Positions 1-7,819 of a stretch of DNA of 64,000 nt are shown here, piece by piece. The DNA lies in assembly GCA_030536555.1 (NCBI GenBank), contig JAUNPU010000009.1, forward strand, positions 41,149 to 105,148. Direction: 5' to 3'. The notes under the pieces are model-generated. The model saw nothing but the letters and a program-made list of their open reading frames with translations. It did no database searches and was not told where the DNA came from. Made by a program: the position numbers and the translations under genes. Positions within the stretch are counted from its first letter, which is position 1, and the number at the start of each line of letters is the position of its first letter. Source of the DNA: Eubacteriales bacterium. Its GTDB lineage: Bacteria > Bacillota > Clostridia > Lachnospirales > Lachnospiraceae.

Positions 1-1
1 G

Positions 2-235
2 GCGGCGGTGAATCAGAAAACGGCAGCTCAAGAGTCAGCGGTTCAGGCAGCAGTGAATCAGAAAACGGCAGCTCAAGGGTCAGCGGCTCAGGCACCGGTG
101 AAACAGAGACTGGTTGAGGATGTGGAGCAGGCGATTGCCAGAAATCTTGCGAAGGAGGCAGCGGCTGCCACGAAGGAAGAAATCCCGGCTGAGGCTGAGG
201 ACGACGAGGACGATTTCGAGTTCTTCGATTTATAA
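2..235 (+). CDS. C-terminal end of an unidentified protein (partial, runs off the left edge)
   Basis: The frame is open to the left edge, so the first codons seen are internal and the GTG at position 8 is not a real start. The visible 78 residues contain two copies of a 15-residue Ala/Gln-rich unit (VNQKTAAQ followed by a variable SAxQA part), then a short helix-like stretch and a very acidic tail ending in DFEFFDL before TAA. The duplicated unit is also visible as a 45-bp DNA repeat. Such Ala/Gln linkers followed by an acidic tail usually join or end larger folded domains, but the domain itself lies outside the window. I do not recognise the protein. It is the first of three co-oriented genes, 88 bp ahead of the next. 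Confidence 0.6.
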   Translation, partial: AAVNQKTAAQESAVQAAVNQKTAAQGSAAQAPVKQRLVEDVEQAIARNLAKEAAAATKEEIPAEAEDDEDDFEFFDL

Positions 236-323
236 TTTATACGGAAACGATTCAGCAGATCAGTGTACTTGTTGCCTGGTCTGCTGAACAGTTATAAAAA
301 AAGAAAACAGGATGGGAAGAAGC

Positions 324-1109
324 ATGGGAAAATTGAGATTAGGTGTAATGGGAAGCGGTTATCTGTCTGAAATCGTGGTAAATGCGTGGAAGGACGGATT
401 TCTGGATGAGTACGAGCTGGTAGGCGTCATGGGCCGGAATCCGGAGACGGTGGCGAAGCTGTCACAGTCTGCCGGCTGCCAGGGCTGTATGAGCCTGGAC
501 GAACTGCTGGCGCTGAAGCCGGACTATATCACGGAGGCGGCATCTGTGCAGATGGTGAAGGACTCTGCGGAGAAGATCCTTTCCTCCGGCTGCAATCTGG
601 TGCTGCTGTCCATCGGTGCGCTGGCGGACGAGGCATTTCGTGAGCGCGTGAAGGAGGTTGCGGCTGCCAGCGGAACGAAGGTCTACATTGCCTCCGGCGC
701 CATCGGCGGATTTGACGTGCTGCGCACCGTGACTCTGATGGGCTGTTCTGCGGCTGGCATTGAGACCAGAAAGGGCCCGAAATCCCTGCAGAACACACCG
801 CTGTTCAAGGAGGAGCTGATGGCGGATGGCGAGGCGACTCACGTGTTCGAGGGCAATGCAAAGGAAGCCATCGGACTGCTGCCGACCAAGGTCAATGTGG
901 CAGTTGCCGCATCTCTTGCAACGCTGGGACCGGACAATACCAGCGTGAATATCTACAGCGAGCCGGGATTTGTGGGAGATGACCACAAGATCACGGCAGA
1001 GGCAGAGGGCATCAAGGCTGTGGTGGACATTTACTCCAGCACCAGTGCCATCGCCGGATGGAGCCAGGTGGCAGTGCTGCGCAATATTGTGTCACCGTTC
1101 GTATTTTAA
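324..1109 (+). CDS. Aspartate dehydrogenase-like NAD(P)-dependent oxidoreductase (NadX/DUF108 family)
   Basis: The protein has an N-terminal Rossmann fold with the GSGYLSE nucleotide loop close to the start, and a C-terminal half matching the aspartate dehydrogenase domain, including the conserved pattern GNAKEAIGLLPTKVNVA and a DDHKI segment that holds the family's catalytic histidine. Family members convert L-aspartate and NAD(P) to iminoaspartate, feeding NAD synthesis or amino-acid breakdown; substrate here is not proven. About 261 residues is the usual size. ATG 324 is preferred over in-frame ATG 312 because GGAAGAAG lies just upstream of it. It is followed 35 bp later by a 2-hydroxyacid dehydrogenase, so the pair may handle a keto/imino acid substrate together. 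Confidence 0.75.
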   Translation: MGKLRLGVMGSGYLSEIVVNAWKDGFLDEYELVGVMGRNPETVAKLSQSAGCQGCMSLDELLALKPDYITEAASVQMVKDSAEKILSSGCNLVLLSIGALADEAFRERVKEVAAASGTKVYIASGAIGGFDVLRTVTLMGCSAAGIETRKGPKSLQNTPLFKEELMADGEATHVFEGNAKEAIGLLPTKVNVAVAASLATLGPDNTSVNIYSEPGFVGDDHKITAEAEGIKAVVDIYSSTSAIAGWSQVAVLRNIVSPFVF

Positions 1110-1144
1110 TGGGACAGCAAAATAATAAAATGGAGGGGTTATCT

Positions 1145-2041
1145 ATGTTTCAGAAACTGGTAGCAATCGAGCCGGTCAGTCTGGTGGACTGGGCGGAGAA
1201 GAAGCTTTATGACTATGCAAAGGAAGTCACACTTTACGGAGATATTCCGGCTGACGATGAGGAGATCATCCGCCGGATCGGCGATGCAGACGCAGTGCTG
1301 GTAAGCTATACCTCCCAGATTCGAAAAAATGTGCTGGAGCGCTGTCCCAATGTGCGCTACGTAGGCATGTGCTGCAGCCTGTATTCCGAGGCAAGTGCCA
1401 ACGTGGATATCGCGTTTGCGAGAGAAAAGGGTATCCAGGTGCTGGGCATCCGCGACTACGGAGACCGGGGCGTGGTGGAGTTCGTTCTGTGCGAGCTGGT
1501 TCGCCTGCTTCACGGCTATGACCGCCCCATGTGGAAGGAACTGCCGGAGGAGATTACCCGCCTGAAGGTGGGCGTGATCGGTCTGGGCGTGTCCGGCGGC
1601 ATGATCGCGGAGGCACTGAACTACATGGGTGCAGAGGTGTCCTACTACAGCCGCAGCCGCAAGCCGGAACAGGAGGCAGCCGGCATGCAGTACCGGCCGC
1701 TGGCAGACCTGCTGGCGTACAACGACGTGGTATTTACCTGCCTTAACAAGAATGTGATTCTGCTGGGGCAGCAGGAATTCGACCAGCTGGGAGACGGCAA
1801 GATCCTGTTCAACACTTCCATCGGACCGTCTCATGAGATCGAGGCGTTGAAGGGCTGGCTGAACCGGGGACGAAACTTCTTCGTCTGCGATACGGCAGGA
1901 GCTTTAGGAGACCCGACCGGGGAGCTGCTTGCACACCCGCAGGTATTCTGCCCCCAGGCATCCGCAGGACGGACCAGACAGGCTTTTGAGCTGCTCAGCG
2001 AGAAGGTGCTTGCGAACCTGGAGACGGCGCTGAAGGGGTGA
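1145..2041 (+). CDS. D-isomer-specific 2-hydroxyacid dehydrogenase
   Basis: This is a cytosolic NAD-dependent reductase of 2-keto acids to D-2-hydroxy acids or the reverse. The NAD-binding domain is evident at KVGVIGLGVSGGMIAEAL, followed by the usual SRS stretch after the second strand. The substrate-binding domain is split between the N-terminus and the C-terminal segment. The protein is slightly short (298 residues against 310-330 typical). The catalytic Arg/Glu/His triad is not clearly conserved: the canonical terminal His region reads PQVFCPQASAG. An in-frame upstream start at 1058 would overlap the preceding gene; ATG 1145 has GGAGGGG eight bases upstream and is chosen. Probably co-transcribed with the NadX-like gene. 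The exact substrate cannot be told. Confidence 0.75.
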   Translation: MFQKLVAIEPVSLVDWAEKKLYDYAKEVTLYGDIPADDEEIIRRIGDADAVLVSYTSQIRKNVLERCPNVRYVGMCCSLYSEASANVDIAFAREKGIQVLGIRDYGDRGVVEFVLCELVRLLHGYDRPMWKELPEEITRLKVGVIGLGVSGGMIAEALNYMGAEVSYYSRSRKPEQEAAGMQYRPLADLLAYNDVVFTCLNKNVILLGQQEFDQLGDGKILFNTSIGPSHEIEALKGWLNRGRNFFVCDTAGALGDPTGELLAHPQVFCPQASAGRTRQAFELLSEKVLANLETALKG

Positions 2042-2060
2042 GAAGAGAGGTGTGCGGAGG

Positions 2061-2150
2061 CTTTGTGAGAGGCTGTTTGCGGCGCGGGTGACTGGTGCTG
2101 CGGGAGTGAGGAAGCCTTTGTGAGAGGCTGTTTGCGGCGTGGGTGACTGG
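2061..2150. repeat. Direct repeat, two 35-bp copies
   Basis: Positions 2061-2095 and 2116-2150 are identical except for one base (C/T in GGCGCGGG versus GGCGTGGG), with a start-to-start distance of 55 bp. A weaker third echo (GAGGCGAGAAGG, GGGGGAGGCTGG) follows to about 2190. The repeat starts 20 bp after the dehydrogenase stop codon and carries no gene. It is part of the 709-bp gene-free stretch 2042-2750. Likely a recent slippage or duplication product; no function is visible. Confidence 0.8.
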
Positions 2151-2228
2151 GCTGAGAGGCGAGAAGGTTTTGTGGGGGAGGCTGGCGATGACCATTTGAT
2201 GACCTGAACGTTCCCCTGGGGCGCAGGT

Positions 2229-2503
2229 TTTGGACAATAATTTGCATTTTCCTCATTTATTGTCCAAAGTCCTCTTAAAAAAGGTGGTTATGTGACCTAA
2301 ATGGTTGACATAAAACAAATTTTGGACAATTTTCCGTTGATCAGGCTATAATTGTCCAAAATTCTCGGATTTTTGGATAATTTTTCCGGAATTCGGCTTT
2401 AATTGTCCAAAGCAGGTCAGTTTTCCCTGCTTTTTGGTCTGAAATCAGGTTGATTCCCGGGGGTTTGGACAATTTTTAAAGATTTTGCTGTTAATTGTCC
2501 AAA
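2229..2503 (+). repeat. Four-palindrome intergenic element, copy 1
   Basis: Four palindromes, each exactly 40 bp, lie at 2229-2268, 2321-2360, 2372-2411 and 2464-2503. Each starts with TTTGGAYAAT and ends with ATTGTCCAAA. Gaps between them are 52, 11 and 52 bp. The linker before the second palindrome carries GGTTGACATAAAACA, which is also found in copy 2 and, in slightly altered form, in copy 3. Arms are perfect except for a T-G wobble in the third unit. No reading frame or transposase is associated. Function unknown; it could be a folded RNA, an array of protein-binding sites or a non-autonomous mobile element. Confidence 0.85.
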
Positions 2504-2518
2504 ACGTGGACTCGATAG

Positions 2519-2632
2519 AACATAAACCCCAGAACAAAACTGAGCACAAACCCCAGATACAAGACCCAGACACAAACCCAGCACAAAATCCGGACACATA
2601 ACCCAGCACAAAACCCGGACACGATACCAGGA
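2519..2632. repeat. Degenerate short tandem repeat rich in CACAAA and CCGGACAC
   Basis: After palindrome copy 1 the sequence consists of imperfect repeats of ACAAACCCAG-like and AAAACCCGGACAC-like words; the clearest unit is about 25 bp and occurs twice in the second half (around 2580-2632). Reading frames through it on the minus strand give low-complexity Cys/Gly/Val strings and are not genes. It fills the space between the palindromic element and the terminator at 2666. Confidence 0.6.
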
Positions 2633-2665
2633 GGGACAGCTTCAAGTTATTCAGGTTACGTTATG

Positions 2666-2696
2666 AAAAGCGGCGTATTGACTTCGCCGCTTTTTT
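2666..2696 (+). terminator. Rho-independent terminator overlapping a promoter
   Basis: The arms AAAAGCGGCG and CGCCGCTTTT form a perfect stem around a 9-nt loop, followed by a T-run. The A-run on the left arm makes it potentially bidirectional. The loop holds the -35 hexamer of the next promoter. Confidence 0.85.
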
Positions 2697-2706
2697 CATG
2701 TACAAT
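2678..2706 (+). promoter_or_regulatory. SigA-type promoter of the gntR-mcsAB-clpC operon
   Basis: TTGACT (2678-2683) and TACAAT (2701-2706) are separated by exactly 17 bp. The -35 lies in the loop of the preceding terminator hairpin, and the -10 is 45 bp ahead of the regulator start codon. Confidence 0.8.
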
Positions 2707-2708
2707 AT

Positions 2709-2727
2709 GTTATATTAACACTATAAC
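2709..2727 (+). promoter_or_regulatory. Candidate operator for the GntR-family regulator
   Basis: GTTATA TTAACAC TATAAC is a perfect 6-bp inverted repeat starting two bases after the -10 box, so it covers the expected transcription start. Its place suggests autoregulation by the product of the gene that follows. No CtsR heptad direct repeats (GGTCAAA-type) are seen here. Confidence 0.5.
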
Positions 2728-2750
2728 AAGTAGAGAAAGATGGTGGCAGT

Positions 2751-3134
2751 ATGATGCTGAAGATCGATTTTGAGAGCGATGAGGCGATTTATATCCAGCT
2801 TCGCAACCAGATCATTATGGGGATTGCGACGGACCGGATTCGGGAAGGTGATTCCCTGCCGTCTGTGCGCCAGCTGGCGGATACCATCGGGATCAACATG
2901 CATACGGTAAATAAGGCGTATTCGGTGCTGAAGCAGGAGGGATTTATCCGGCTGGACCGCAGGAAGGGCGCGGTGATCTCCCTGGATATGGATAAGATCC
3001 GTGCGATTCAGGAGCTTCGGGAGGTGCTGACGATGAACCTGGCCCGCGGGATCTGCAAGAATATCAGCCGTATGGAGGTCCACGATCTGGTAGATGAGAT
3101 ATACGATTATTATACCGGAAACTGTGGAGAATAA
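2751..3134 (+). CDS. GntR-family transcriptional regulator, YtrA-like
   Basis: The first 75 residues form the GntR winged helix-turn-helix (PSVRQLADTIGINMHTVNKAYSVL region), and the protein ends after about 50 further helical residues. That lack of a large ligand domain is typical of the YtrA subfamily, whose members usually control neighbouring transport or stress genes. It sits 29 bp ahead of mcsA, in the position where ctsR is normally found in mcsA-mcsB-clpC operons, and a palindrome over its own promoter makes autoregulation likely. Either ATG 2751 or ATG 2754 could start it. No CtsR homologue is visible in the window, so this regulator may have taken over control of the operon; that is inference. 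Confidence 0.85.
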   Translation: MMLKIDFESDEAIYIQLRNQIIMGIATDRIREGDSLPSVRQLADTIGINMHTVNKAYSVLKQEGFIRLDRRKGAVISLDMDKIRAIQELREVLTMNLARGICKNISRMEVHDLVDEIYDYYTGNCGE

Positions 3135-3163
3135 GCATAATAAAAGACTGACGGAGGATTGCC

Positions 3164-3937
3164 ATGCTGTGTGAGCGTTGTAAGATCAGAGAAGCCAATA
3201 TCCAGTATACGGAAGTCGTGAACGGAGTGAAGACGGAGCACAACTTCTGTGCCCAGTGTGCCAGAGAACTGGATTTTGGTCCCTACTCTGCGATATTTGA
3301 CAGTGATTTTCCCCTTGGAAAGCTCTTATCCGGGCTGCTGGGTATCGGCGGGGAACAGAAGGAAGAGATGGGGCATCAGGTAGTCTGTCCTACCTGTAAG
3401 ACCAGCTATGAGGAGTTTATTAAGAACAGCCGCTTTGGCTGCCCGGACTGCTACGGGGTATTTGATCTGCTGATCAGTGATAATATCAAGCAGCTGCAGG
3501 GAAGCGATACCCATAAGGGCAAGCATCCGCGGTATCATCAGAAGATGCGGGCAGGCGGAAGCATGATGTCGGGGATACCCGGCGGTGCGGGAATTGGTGA
3601 AGCTGGTGTCAGCGGAGTGCCCGGCAGCGCGGAAATTGGTGAAGCGGGAGCTAACGGGATGACTGGCAGCGCAGGTGTCGGCGAAGCTGGTGTCAGCGGA
3701 GTGCCCGGCAGCGCAGGTGTTGGCGAAGTGGGAGCCAACGTATCGACCGGAGCCGGAATACCCGGTGCAGCTTACGGAACCGCCGCACCTTCTGCAACCG
3801 GCGACCCGGAGGAGATTCAGGAAGAGATCCGGGTACTGCAGGCAAGGCTGCAGGAAGCGTTAAAGCGCGAGGAGTATGAGATGGCGGCGAAGTACCGGGA
3901 CAAGATCAGAGAACTGAAAGAGGGCAGGGTGGAATGA
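3164..3937 (+). CDS. mcsA: McsA, activator of the McsB protein-arginine kinase, with a repeat linker
   Basis: Four CxxC pairs (C3/C6, C29/C32, C75/C78, C93/C96) form the two zinc-binding modules of McsA, and residues about 218-254 form the UvrB/UvrC-type coiled coil that binds ClpC partners. Between them lies an unusual insertion: residues 141-196 are four copies of a 14-residue Gly/Ala/Val unit (pattern SAGVGEAGVSGVPG), which brings the length to 257 against roughly 170-185 usual for the family. In the DNA the units are 42 bp and nearly identical, indicating expansion by slippage. McsA stimulates McsB, which marks proteins on arginine for ClpC-dependent degradation. The stop codon overlaps the start of mcsB. 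Confidence 0.9.
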   Translation: MLCERCKIREANIQYTEVVNGVKTEHNFCAQCARELDFGPYSAIFDSDFPLGKLLSGLLGIGGEQKEEMGHQVVCPTCKTSYEEFIKNSRFGCPDCYGVFDLLISDNIKQLQGSDTHKGKHPRYHQKMRAGGSMMSGIPGGAGIGEAGVSGVPGSAEIGEAGANGMTGSAGVGEAGVSGVPGSAGVGEVGANVSTGAGIPGAAYGTAAPSATGDPEEIQEEIRVLQARLQEALKREEYEMAAKYRDKIRELKEGRVE

Positions 3938-4971
3938 TGAGATGGTTTGAACAGGTGGACGGAGCACGTCCGGGTGTGGTCAGCAGCCGTGTGCGTCTGG
4001 TCCGCAACTGGGATCAGTATGCATTTCCTTCCAGACTTTCCCGGCAGGAGGGGCTGGAGATGATCCGGCGGCTGGAGCTGGGGCTTAAGGATATGGGATC
4101 CCTGGAGGGGAGAGAGTATGAGTATGCAGATCTGGATGAACTGACAGAGCTGGACCGGAAGGCGCTGAAGGAGCGCCGGGTGCTGAACTCCACCATTGTG
4201 TCCAGAAAGGCTCCGGTGGGGATTCTCATTGCGCCGGAGGAGGATGTCAGCGTGGTCTTGAATGGCACAGACCACATCCGGATCCAGCTTCTGTCGGCGG
4301 GACTTCATCTCCATGAGCTGTGGAAGCGGGCAGACCGGCTGGATGACTATATCAATGAGCGGTTTCCCTATGCCTTTGATGAGAAGTACGGCTATCTGAC
4401 TTCATTTCCCACCAATGTGGGGACGGGGCTTCGGGCGTCGGTGGTGCTGCACCTGCCCATGCTGTCCTCCGGCAGAAAGTTTGCCGGGCTGGTATCGGAG
4501 ATGGGACGCTTCGGCGCTTCGGTAAAGGGTGTCTACGGGGAAGGTTCGGAGAACTACGGGGCGCTGTATCAGGTATCCAACCAGAAGACACTGGGAATCT
4601 CGGAGAAGGAGATTCTGGACCTGGTGACCAAGGTTGCCCTTCAGCTGCTGTCTCAGGAGCAGCAGGTGCGCCGGATGGCTCTGGAGAAGCATGGTCTGGA
4701 GTGTGCGGACGAGGCATATAAATCTTATGGTGTGTTAAAATATGCACGACGGCTGTCAGCCAAGGATGCGATGACATTTCTCTCGCATCTGATGCTGGGG
4801 ATGGCAGACGGAAGTCTGTCGATGAAGGAACCGTGCAGCGTATACCGCCTGATGCTGGGAATCCAGCCGGCAAATCTGCAGAAGCTGTCGGACCGGCCGC
4901 TGGGCAAGGAGGAGCTGGATATCGCCCGGGCGACCTACCTCAGAGCGGAGCTGCCGGAGCTTATGAACTGA
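3934..4971 (+). CDS. mcsB: McsB, protein arginine kinase
   Basis: A phosphagen-kinase fold protein of 345 residues. Near the N-terminus it has SSRVRLVRN, a nucleotide-binding arginine motif, and further on NSTIVSRKAP, NGTDHIRIQ, TNVGTGLRASVVLHLP and the C-terminal segment with KYARRLSAKDAM. McsB phosphorylates arginine residues on damaged or regulatory proteins, making them substrates of ClpCP. The start overlaps the mcsA stop (ATGATGA), so translation is coupled; ATG 3937 is an equally possible start. The next gene, clpC, begins 156 bp later without an obvious terminator between. Confidence 0.93.
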   Translation: MMRWFEQVDGARPGVVSSRVRLVRNWDQYAFPSRLSRQEGLEMIRRLELGLKDMGSLEGREYEYADLDELTELDRKALKERRVLNSTIVSRKAPVGILIAPEEDVSVVLNGTDHIRIQLLSAGLHLHELWKRADRLDDYINERFPYAFDEKYGYLTSFPTNVGTGLRASVVLHLPMLSSGRKFAGLVSEMGRFGASVKGVYGEGSENYGALYQVSNQKTLGISEKEILDLVTKVALQLLSQEQQVRRMALEKHGLECADEAYKSYGVLKYARRLSAKDAMTFLSHLMLGMADGSLSMKEPCSVYRLMLGIQPANLQKLSDRPLGKEELDIARATYLRAELPELMN

Positions 4972-5127
4972 GAAAGCGGGGAGCGCCGGCGACGAAGAAA
5001 CCCGAGTCGAGAGAAAGAGAAGCGCCGAACGCGGTGAAGAAACCAGACAGTGAGGAAGGATTCGCTTCTGGGGTGACTATTGGAATTGCGGGGCAGTACA
5101 CAACATTTTCAGGAGGACATAATATAG

Positions 5128-7614
5128 ATGATAGATCGATTTACAGAACAGGCAAGGGAAGCAATCGGCCTTGCCGTGGAGGCAGCGGAGGAGCTGGGGC
5201 ACAACTACGTGGGCACGGAGCATCTGCTGATCGGACTGCTGAAGGAGGGCACCGGCATGGCAGCCAAGGTGCTGGAGTCCTGCGGCGTTACGGCTGAGAA
5301 GGTGACGGATCTGGTCAGCCAGCTGATCTCACCGAATCAGCAGGTGAGCATTCGGGAGCGGAGCGGTTATACGCCCAGCGCCACCCGGGTGATTGAGAAC
5401 AGCTACCGGGAGGCGGTGCGGTTCAAGGCGCCGCTGATCGGCACGGAGCATCTGCTGATTTCCATGATCCGGGAGAGCGACTGCGTGGCGGTTCGGCTGC
5501 TGAATACCATGAGTGTCAACATTCAGAAGGTGTATATCGGGCTGCTTTCTTCCATGGGAGAGGACGCACCTGCCGGTAAGGAGGAGTTTCAGTCAGGCCG
5601 CAGCGGAAAGGGCAAGGCAGCCACGCCGACCCTGGACAATTACAGCCGGGATCTGACGGCTCTTGCAAGAGAGGGAAAGCTGGACCCGGTAATAGGAAGA
5701 GAGTCGGAGATTCAGCGGGTGATTCAGATCTTAAGCCGCCGCACCAAGAACAATCCCTGCCTGATTGGTGAGCCTGGCGTGGGCAAGACGGCTGTGGTGG
5801 AAGGACTGGCGCAGATGCTTGCTTCCGGCAATGTGCCGGAAATCATCGCGGGCAAGCGGGTGATGACCCTGGACCTGTCCGGCATGGTCGCCGGTTCCAA
5901 GTACCGGGGCGAGTTTGAGGAGCGGATCAAGAAGGTGCTTTCCGAGGTGACAGAGGACGGTGATGTTCTGCTGTTTATCGACGAGATCCACACCATCATC
6001 GGCGCAGGCGGTGCGGAGGGGGCGATCGATGCCTCCAACATTTTAAAGCCCTCTCTGGCACGGGGCGAGATCCAGCTGATTGGCGCCACCACCATCGAGG
6101 AGTACCGGAAGTACATTGAGAAGGATGCGGCTCTGGAGCGGCGCTTCCAGCCGGTGACGGTGGAGGAGCCTGGTGAGGAGCTTTCCATCAGCATTTTGAA
6201 GGGGCTGCGGGGAAGGTATGAGGACCACCACAAGGTAACCATCACCGATGACGCTCTGGTAGCTGCGGTGCGGCTGTCAGCCCGCTATATCAATGACCGC
6301 TTCCTGCCGGATAAGGCCATCGACCTGATCGACGAGGCGTCATCCAAGGTGCGGCTGACCACCTATGTGGAGCCGGCGGAGATCGGAGATCTGGAGGAGG
6401 AGATTGCCCGTCTGGAGCAGCAGAAGGAGACGGCAATCAAGAACGAGGCCTACGAGAAGGCAGGAGAGATCAAGAAAAAGCAGGAAAAGAAGCGGGAGAA
6501 GATCGAGAAGATCCGGGCAAAGTGGCAGAAGGAGAAGGATTCCCGCCGTCTGGTGGTAGATGAAGGCGAGATTGCCGATGTGGTGTCCGGCTGGACCAAG
6601 ATTCCGGTGCGCAAGCTGGAAGAGGAGGAGTCGGAGCGGCTTAAGAAGCTGGAAGCCATCCTGCATGAGCGGGTAGTAGGTCAGGAGGAGGCGGTGACCG
6701 CTGTCTCCAAGGCAATCCGACGGGGGCGGGTAGGTCTCAAGGACCCGAAGCGTCCCATTGGCTCCTTCCTGTTCTTAGGACCCACCGGTGTGGGCAAGAC
6801 GGAGCTCTGCAAAGCCCTTGCGGAAGCCATGTTCGGCACGGAGAATGCGCTGATTCGCGTGGACATGTCCGAGTACATGGAGAAGCACAGTGTGTCCAAG
6901 ATGATTGGCTCCCCGCCAGGATATGTGGGCTACGAGGAGGGCGGTCAGCTCAGCGAGAAGGTGCGCCGCAACCCCTACTCCGTGATCCTGTTTGACGAGA
7001 TTGAGAAGGCACATCCGGATGTGTTCAATATCCTTTTGCAGGTGTTGGACGACGGTCACATTACTGACGCGCAGGGCCGCAAGATTGACTTTAAGAATAC
7101 CATTCTCATTATGACCTCCAATGCCGGTGCGGAAAATATCATTTCTCCCAAGCGGCTGGGCTTTGCCTCCACGGACAATGCGGCGGAGCGCTACAAGTTC
7201 ATGAAGGACCGGGTGATGGAGGAAGTGAAGCGGCTGTTCAAGCCGGAGTTCCTGAACCGGATCGATGAGATCATCGTGTTCCATCCGTTGAGCCAGGAAC
7301 ACATGAAGGAGATCGTGGAGATCATGCTGCGCAGCATTTACAAGCGGACGGCACGCCAGATGAACATGACGCTTCAGGTGAATGAGGATGCGAAGGCATT
7401 TCTGGTGGAGAAGGGCTACGACGAGAAGTACGGTGCAAGACCTCTTCGCCGGGCAATCCAGAACTATCTGGAGGACCAGCTGGCAGAGGCAGTGCTTGAC
7501 GGCGCGGTTAAGTCCGGCGACCAGGTGCAGGTGGCAAGGGACGGCGACAGACTGCATTTTGCCACAGAGGATGCGGCAGCGCCGTGCACTCAGGCAGACG
7601 ACACACAGAAGTAA
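5128..7614 (+). CDS. clpC: ClpC, AAA+ unfoldase of the ClpCP protease
   Basis: The order of domains is that of ClpC: two Clp_N repeats (residues 1-145), AAA module 1 with Walker A GEPGVGKT near 214-221 and Walker B with DEIH, a UvrB-type coiled-coil middle domain at about 425-470, AAA module 2 with GPTGVGKT near 550-557, and the D2-small domain. Length 828 is normal. It unfolds proteins, including arginine-phosphorylated ones, for ClpP. The start ATG has AGGAGG 12 bases upstream. The last five codons (DTQK plus TAA) are the first unit of a 15-bp tandem repeat that continues past the stop codon, so the protein end is genetically unstable in principle. Confidence 0.96.
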   Translation: MIDRFTEQAREAIGLAVEAAEELGHNYVGTEHLLIGLLKEGTGMAAKVLESCGVTAEKVTDLVSQLISPNQQVSIRERSGYTPSATRVIENSYREAVRFKAPLIGTEHLLISMIRESDCVAVRLLNTMSVNIQKVYIGLLSSMGEDAPAGKEEFQSGRSGKGKAATPTLDNYSRDLTALAREGKLDPVIGRESEIQRVIQILSRRTKNNPCLIGEPGVGKTAVVEGLAQMLASGNVPEIIAGKRVMTLDLSGMVAGSKYRGEFEERIKKVLSEVTEDGDVLLFIDEIHTIIGAGGAEGAIDASNILKPSLARGEIQLIGATTIEEYRKYIEKDAALERRFQPVTVEEPGEELSISILKGLRGRYEDHHKVTITDDALVAAVRLSARYINDRFLPDKAIDLIDEASSKVRLTTYVEPAEIGDLEEEIARLEQQKETAIKNEAYEKAGEIKKKQEKKREKIEKIRAKWQKEKDSRRLVVDEGEIADVVSGWTKIPVRKLEEEESERLKKLEAILHERVVGQEEAVTAVSKAIRRGRVGLKDPKRPIGSFLFLGPTGVGKTELCKALAEAMFGTENALIRVDMSEYMEKHSVSKMIGSPPGYVGYEEGGQLSEKVRRNPYSVILFDEIEKAHPDVFNILLQVLDDGHITDAQGRKIDFKNTILIMTSNAGAENIISPKRLGFASTDNAAERYKFMKDRVMEEVKRLFKPEFLNRIDEIIVFHPLSQEHMKEIVEIMLRSIYKRTARQMNMTLQVNEDAKAFLVEKGYDEKYGARPLRRAIQNYLEDQLAEAVLDGAVKSGDQVQVARDGDRLHFATEDAAAPCTQADDTQK

Positions 7615-7688
7615 GATACACGGAAGCAAGATACACGGAAGCAAGATGCACAGAGGCAGATATACAGAAGTAAGATTCGCAGAAGCAA
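7600..7688 (+). repeat. 15-bp tandem repeat that includes the clpC stop codon
   Basis: Six units follow one another: 7600-7614, 7615-7629, 7630-7644, 7645-7658 (14 bp), 7659-7673 and 7674-7688, with consensus GAYACACRGAAGYAA. In unit 1 the last triplet is TAA and ends clpC; in units 2, 3 and 6 the same place is CAA. The second and third units are identical. Confidence 0.85.
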
Positions 7689-7703
7689 AATATGCAAAGT
7701 TCA

Positions 7704-7734
7704 ACTAGCCATTTTTTGATGGGTAGTGTATAAT
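7704..7734 (+). promoter_or_regulatory. Promoter with adjoining imperfect inverted repeat
   Basis: TATAAT (7729-7734) is a perfect -10 box but the hexamer 17 bp upstream (TAGCCA) is a poor -35. The space is filled by ACTAGCCAT (7704-7712) and ATGGGTAGT (7719-7727), an inverted repeat with one mismatch. A weak -35 overlapped by a palindrome suggests an activator- or repressor-controlled promoter for the next gene. A second hairpin, ACAGCACC/GGTGCTGT at 7747-7769, lies in the leader. Confidence 0.5.
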
Positions 7735-7819
7735 AATGAAAAGGTGACAGCACCTGATGGGGGTGCTGTTTCCTGTCAACAAATGAAACCAAACATTAAG
7801 ATACCAGGAGGGCAATAAG

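Noticed and set aside
462..986. Long minus-strand frames opposite many genes (for example 462-986, 6775-7704, 16386-17600, 23379-24758, 45283-46455)
   Set aside because: All lie fully opposite well-identified + strand proteins in GC-rich codon-biased sequence and show no recognisable domains.
1058..1144. Upstream start for the 2-hydroxyacid dehydrogenase
   Set aside because: It would overlap the NadX-like gene; the ATG at 1145 has a clear ribosome site and fits the fold.
2229..2503. CRISPR-like look of regularly spaced palindromes
   Set aside because: Repeats are palindromic halves of 10 bp with conserved interiors, spacing is not uniform, the same element recurs at distant places, and no cas gene is present.
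2417..2645. Two minus-strand reading frames of 64-66 codons rich in Cys, Gly and Val
   Set aside because: They are translations of the degenerate tandem repeat and the palindromic element, with no ribosome site or family resemblance.
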